A program made the position numbers and the translations under genes. Below, piece after piece: positions 59,788-64,000 of a stretch of DNA of 64,000 bases (positions within the stretch are counted from its first letter, which is position 1; every line of letters starts with the position of its first letter). The notes under the pieces are model-generated. The model had not been told where the DNA came from. It saw nothing but the letters and a program-made list of their open reading frames with translations, and searched no databases. The DNA comes from Hirudinaria manillensis (lineage: Eukaryota > Annelida > Clitellata > Hirudinida > Hirudinidae), in NCBI GenBank assembly GCA_034509925.1, contig CM067530.1, forward strand, positions 6,196,001 through 6,260,000, read 5' to 3'.

Positions 59788-62667
59788 ATGGTGTCCTGGC
59801 ACGTATTATTTTACTGTCTAACGCTTTGCGTGGCCAACTCATTGTCAATTCCAAGATCACACAATAATAGAGCGACTGCGAAGGTATTTAAATTTATGGT
59901 TTAAAATGTGGTGAAAACGTTTTGGTGGAATGAGTTCAATTTTTATTGAATCGTATTGCAATAAAGCCACTCAGTGACGAGATTCATTATGGAGGGGACA
60001 ACAGTGAGCACAATCCTGAGTTTGACCATGAAGCATTTCTGGGAGAAGAGGAAGCTAAACATTTTGATGAACTTTCTCCAGATGAAAGCAAATTTCGCCT
60101 GGGGTTAGAGTTATTAATTTTACAAGTTTATCTAGTTTTATGATTTCTAAATAAAAGATTGCCAGATTAAAAATGCTAAATTTTAACAAGTTCATACAAC
60201 AATAAAGTTGTAATATTTTCTGTTCTAGGCTCCTATTTGACAAAATAGACACAAATGGCGACAGTTCTATTTCTGAATCAGAACTTCAGGAATGGATTAC
60301 AAAAATTCAGTTCAGATATGCTGAGGAGGATGCTGCTAAGAGATGGAAAGATATAATGACAAGTGGAAAAGACAAAATGGGGTGGGAAGAATATGAATTC
60401 CATCATTTTGGGAGCAAGGAAACAAGTAAACGTATTTTATTCAAATTTTTAAGATAATTCTCTAATAAGCATTTTTCTGGCTTATCCATACACTAGCAAG
60501 TAATTATTAAAAAATCTGCCAAATTATTCATGTTTTTCATAGTAAGTTCTAGCTTGAAGGCCATTTTTATTTTTATTGAAATATATTTCTTAGATATATG
60601 AACTTGGAAATAAATTTCTTGGATAAGTATTATTGTAGACTTTAATTGAAAATAACAATTTCTTTGGTGCAACAAGATAAGTTTTAGGTGCTTATTTAAG
60701 GAAATAATTTTTATTACCAGAAAATACAGTTATATTGTTTTTATACAGTCATTAAGTTCTAGTAGTTTCTCAAATGGTTTTGTATTTAATGAGTTCAATA
60801 TCATATTGCCAATGAATCCTAGCATCTCATTGTAGTGATTTGGCATGTCCTTGTGTCAATATTTATCATATCTCTATGAAGTACCTGTACAGTGCAAACA
60901 ACTTCTCAACCTATTCACCATTCAGTTTGGAAAGTTTAGAGTTCAGAGTCTTTAACTCGAATTCTTCCTCTGTCTAGACGGAATAAGAGATGCGAGCCAG
61001 TAGATGGTTGATATCCTATTTTAAAAATTATTCCCAATCACACTGATACTAGAAGAAAACATATGCACTTAAATATAAACTAGTGGGCTAATAATCATTA
61101 GGCACAAGTTTGAGTTGGCATTAATCAATAATAAATCGAAATTGGCTTAATTCATTACTAGTCGAAAGCAATACCGACGGGAGCATAAAGGATATGATAG
61201 CAAAGGATGAAGTCAGGTGGAGAGCTGCAGATGAAGACGGAGACGGCCTCCTGGATAAGTCGGAGTTCAGTTCGTTCCTTCACCCCGAATCTTCTCAGTC
61301 CATGGACGATGTTGTTGCTCAGGTATGTCTTCCTAGCAGTTGATCTGGTAGACTATCAGTTGGCTGTCAATTGGTTAAACTTAAAGAACTTTAAGCCGTA
61401 TAACTCCTAAAGCAATAGAATTCATAGAGCTTCATGCCATTGGTTTATTAAATTCATGAATTTGTTTGTTTATGTTTCACATGCCTGATTGTTTCACCCT
61501 GATGAACCATTATAAGCCTTTGTTTTTGGAATTTTATCTCCTTGTAATTCTGTTGGCTCTGTTTGATGACCTAATGTAACTGTAAAATAGAATCACAATT
61601 GTGAATTGTAAGATTGTTGTTCATTTATAAACAGTGCCATTTCTTTTTAAACCCTCATTTTTGCAGGAAACATTGGAAGAAATGGATTCAGATGGAGACG
61701 GATTTATTGATTTAAAAGAGTTTCTGAGTGAGGATTTATTAATTTAAGAGAAGTTATTAAAGTGTCACTTAAATTGCATTGAAACCGACAGGTGACTTGA
61801 TCGGGGAAGGCGACGACGAGGACGAAGAAGATGAAGACGACGAATGGATAGAATCCGAAAAGCAGAACTTCAACAACGTCTTGGATTCGGATCACGACGG
61901 AAAGTTGAGCAGGGAGGAGTTGAAGAAGTGGCTCCTGAGCGATGACCACGAGCAGATTATAGAGGAGACGGAGCATCTCTTCAGTCAGGCTGATGTTAAT
62001 CGGGTATTGACTATTCTCATTAACTTTTGCATTTATTCCAATTTTATAGATTTTTGTGTTTTCCGCTTTAATGTTAAGATTGTGAGTATGAGAATGAGAG
62101 TATAGCTTTGCAATTAATGCTACCTTGATTTCGGCTTTAATTGTATATTGTTGAATTGTATTCTTAACTGTATCTTAAAGGAAAAAAGAATTTGTGATAA
62201 TTGATTTCTAATATATAAATTCATATTTAATACTCAATGAGTTCTTTAATTACTTGCTTACAATTTCAACAAAAGGACTTTATCTTGTATTTCTCAAATT
62301 AATATTTAATACTTGATCAGTGTTTCTCCTTTTATGATTTAGAATCATATAAGTTTCAACAATCCCAATGATATTCACAAATTAAAACACAGTTCAGCTT
62401 TAAGCATGGCTTCATTGATTATTTCAAGGGCATTGCAAACTGGATTTTGAAAGCTTACCAATGTATATCAAAATTGGGGCATTCATGAATGCTCTCATAT
62501 GAGCTGAAGTGCCTAATATTACTTGCTTGAAGAGGATTGCATTATTAATGTTTTTCTTCCAGGACAAATTGTTAAGCAAGCAAGAGGTCCTGGACAAATA
62601 CGATGTTTTTGTTGGCAGCCAGGCAACTGATTATGGGGACTTCCTGGGTAGACATGATGAATTTTAA
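59788..62667 (+). CDS. CREC-family EF-hand protein (calumenin/reticulocalbin), seven exons
   Basis: Secretory-pathway low-affinity calcium-binding protein, 322 residues. Exons: 59788-59883, 59967-60103, 60229-60425, 61162-61322, 61667-61727, 61792-62003, 62563-62667, all in phase. A signal peptide (about 1-19, [14 protein letters not shown]) is followed by an acidic linker ([24 protein letters not shown]), which matches the family. EF-hand loops: 85-96 ([12 protein letters not shown]), a degenerate second near 118-130, 167-178 ([12 protein letters not shown]), 204-215 ([12 protein letters not shown]), 249-260 ([12 protein letters not shown]) and 285-296 ([12 protein letters not shown]), six in all as expected for CREC proteins. 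The C-terminus is HDEF, the ER-retrieval-type tetrapeptide of calumenin and relatives. An acidic run ([12 protein letters not shown]) precedes the fifth hand. Exon 2's acceptor (AAAG) is weak; the other sites are good. Calumenin versus reticulocalbin cannot be settled by eye. Confidence 0.93.
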
Positions 62668-62669
62668 TT

Positions 62670-63700
62670 AGAACTTTGTGAATTTTATTTTTGCTCCTTT
62701 TTAGATAAACATTTGTTAGTATTATTTGTTTTGGGGAATGAGATCTCTTCATACTTTGTATCATTTGAGCCTAGTCCTGAGATATCTTAAATTTCATGGC
62801 AAGGCATTCAGTGTGATTTTAATTTTTGCCCTCAAGCAGTCAAGGAGTCATTATCTATTCTGTTCCTTATCAGAAGGCTTATGTGTTTTACTAAGCTACC
62901 TAAGTGCTCTTAATAAGTTAATGTTTAGAATGTTTTCAGATAGCATTGAATATGTTTGGTCTGCCAATTCTATGGTGTTATTACTGGGTGCCAAATCTAG
63001 TAAATGCTGTCGATAACGGGAGCGTGCAAATTTCGTGCTAATGTATCTTTTTTTAATGTTTTACACAATTTCTTAATTGCTTGTGAGTGCAGATTAAAAA
63101 GATGAGCAAATAATTAGTTCTGCCAAATCATTGTAAACCATGTGTGTCTGGAGAAATAAACCTGTGTATTATTTATACAGTTATTATTTGAATGGTCATG
63201 AATAAAATCAATGTTGCCCTGTGAATGATTGCATTTTTTGAAACAATCGATTAGACAGGGATAATCGTTACCTTGTTAGGATAAATTTTATTGCATATAG
63301 ATTAGGAATGTGATTTTTTTTTCTGCATCCGGACCAAGGACCCTTGCAGGTCTAAAGCATTTATTTCAACTCTGAATGACTAAATGTGTTGCGGGTAAAT
63401 CACCCAAAGTTTGAGAGTGGAAACCAGGCAAATGATATTGTTTACCTCACTTGCAAGAGGCATTTGGCTGTTTCCTGTCATACTTGGTTCATTGATTGAT
63501 TTTTCCACTTCTGCCCTAGTTTAGCTTGAAAAATAGATTAATATATCGTTGGCAGTGGAAAGTGAAGTTTATTTGATTTATGAAAAATTAAAAAGCAGTC
63601 TATGTATGGGGTACGAAGCGCATCTCTAACGTTCTGAAGACTTGATCTCAACCTCCTTGTGACATTTCATTTTCCAATTCAGTTATCACTCGTATGAATT
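62670..63700. other. 3' flank of the CREC gene, no further gene seen
   Basis: AT-rich sequence with candidate AATAAA signals near 63157 and 63203. A frame of 96 codons at 62726-63016 lacks recognisable content and overlaps the expected 3' UTR. Confidence 0.45.
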
Positions 63701-63706
63701 TACAAT

Positions 63707-63808
63707 TGCTTGAAAATGTACTTTTAACATTTTGAATTGCATACATCCGCTAATTACTGCTTGAAAATGTACTTTTAACATTTTGAATTGCATACATCCG
63801 CTAATTAC
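63707..63808 (+). repeat. Perfect 51-bp tandem duplication
   Basis: The unit beginning TGCTTGAAAATGTACTTTTA and ending CCGCTAATTAC is present twice back to back (63707-63757 and 63758-63808) with no difference seen. Confidence 0.95.
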
Positions 63809-64000
63809 TGACTTTCTTAATAATGTAGTTGTACATTAATAAACAAAAATATCCTAGCGGAGTTGGTTGCTGCTTAATGGTAGCGAGTGGGATATGGGAA
63901 ACAATATCTTCATTTCGAGGATCACTGACGTGTTTAGGGTTTTGTTCTGCTTGGAACCGATTTGTTATGCCACGATGATCTCGATGCTCAGACTCTATAA

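Overview
The window is animal nuclear DNA: AT-rich, intron-rich, full of trinucleotide and tetranucleotide microsatellites, with scattered 3' ends of LINE-type retrotransposons. An innexin gap-junction gene rules out sponges and placozoans. The gene content (innexin, nicotinic-type Cys-loop receptor, filamin repeats, NFIL3-type bZIP, TTC14, CREC protein, STXBP4-like PDZ protein) suits an invertebrate, most likely a spiralian-type bilaterian; a cnidarian cannot be excluded from this sequence alone. Nothing bacterial or viral was seen.

Layout. 1-9800: gene-poor DNA dominated by microsatellites (a GAGT array of about 48 units; long CAT/CGT, ATT and AAT arrays) and one LINE tail. 9846-10815 (-): two-exon bZIP factor. 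12294-15779 (-): 15-exon STXBP4/Synip-like PDZ plus coiled-coil gene without the WW domain of the vertebrate protein. 16197-16970 (-): intronless lysine-rich protein of unknown function. 17000-22850: intergenic, with a LINE tail and a diverged direct repeat. 22855-24006 (+): intronless NFIL3/E4BP4-type bZIP. 24400-27580: intergenic, with two GC-rich patches that look mobile-element derived. 27585-31041 (+): 14-exon TTC14 orthologue. 31546-39205 (-): six-exon nicotinic-type Cys-loop receptor subunit with a LINE fragment in its first intron. 39807-54461 (-): 53-exon filamin-repeat gene. 56234-57588 (-): three-exon innexin. 59788-62667 (+): seven-exon CREC (calumenin/reticulocalbin) gene ending in HDEF. 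62700-64000: intergenic, with a perfect 51-bp tandem duplication.

The most notable locus is the filamin-like gene. Its 2,824-residue product has about 27 Ig-filamin repeats and no calponin-homology actin-binding domain. A 309-residue proline-rich segment with two TQT motifs sits between repeats 24 and 25. Its exons form a four-exon, two-repeat cassette (about 147, 84, 138 and 174 bp) repeated about eleven times, nearly all with phase-1 introns. Two 222-bp exons are exactly a fused 84+138 pair.

All exon borders were read by eye from GT/AG sites, phase bookkeeping and family conservation. Every multi-exon model closes in frame. The genes have no operon-like relation. The two bZIP genes of related type, 12 kb apart and in opposite orientation, are the only pair likely to share history.
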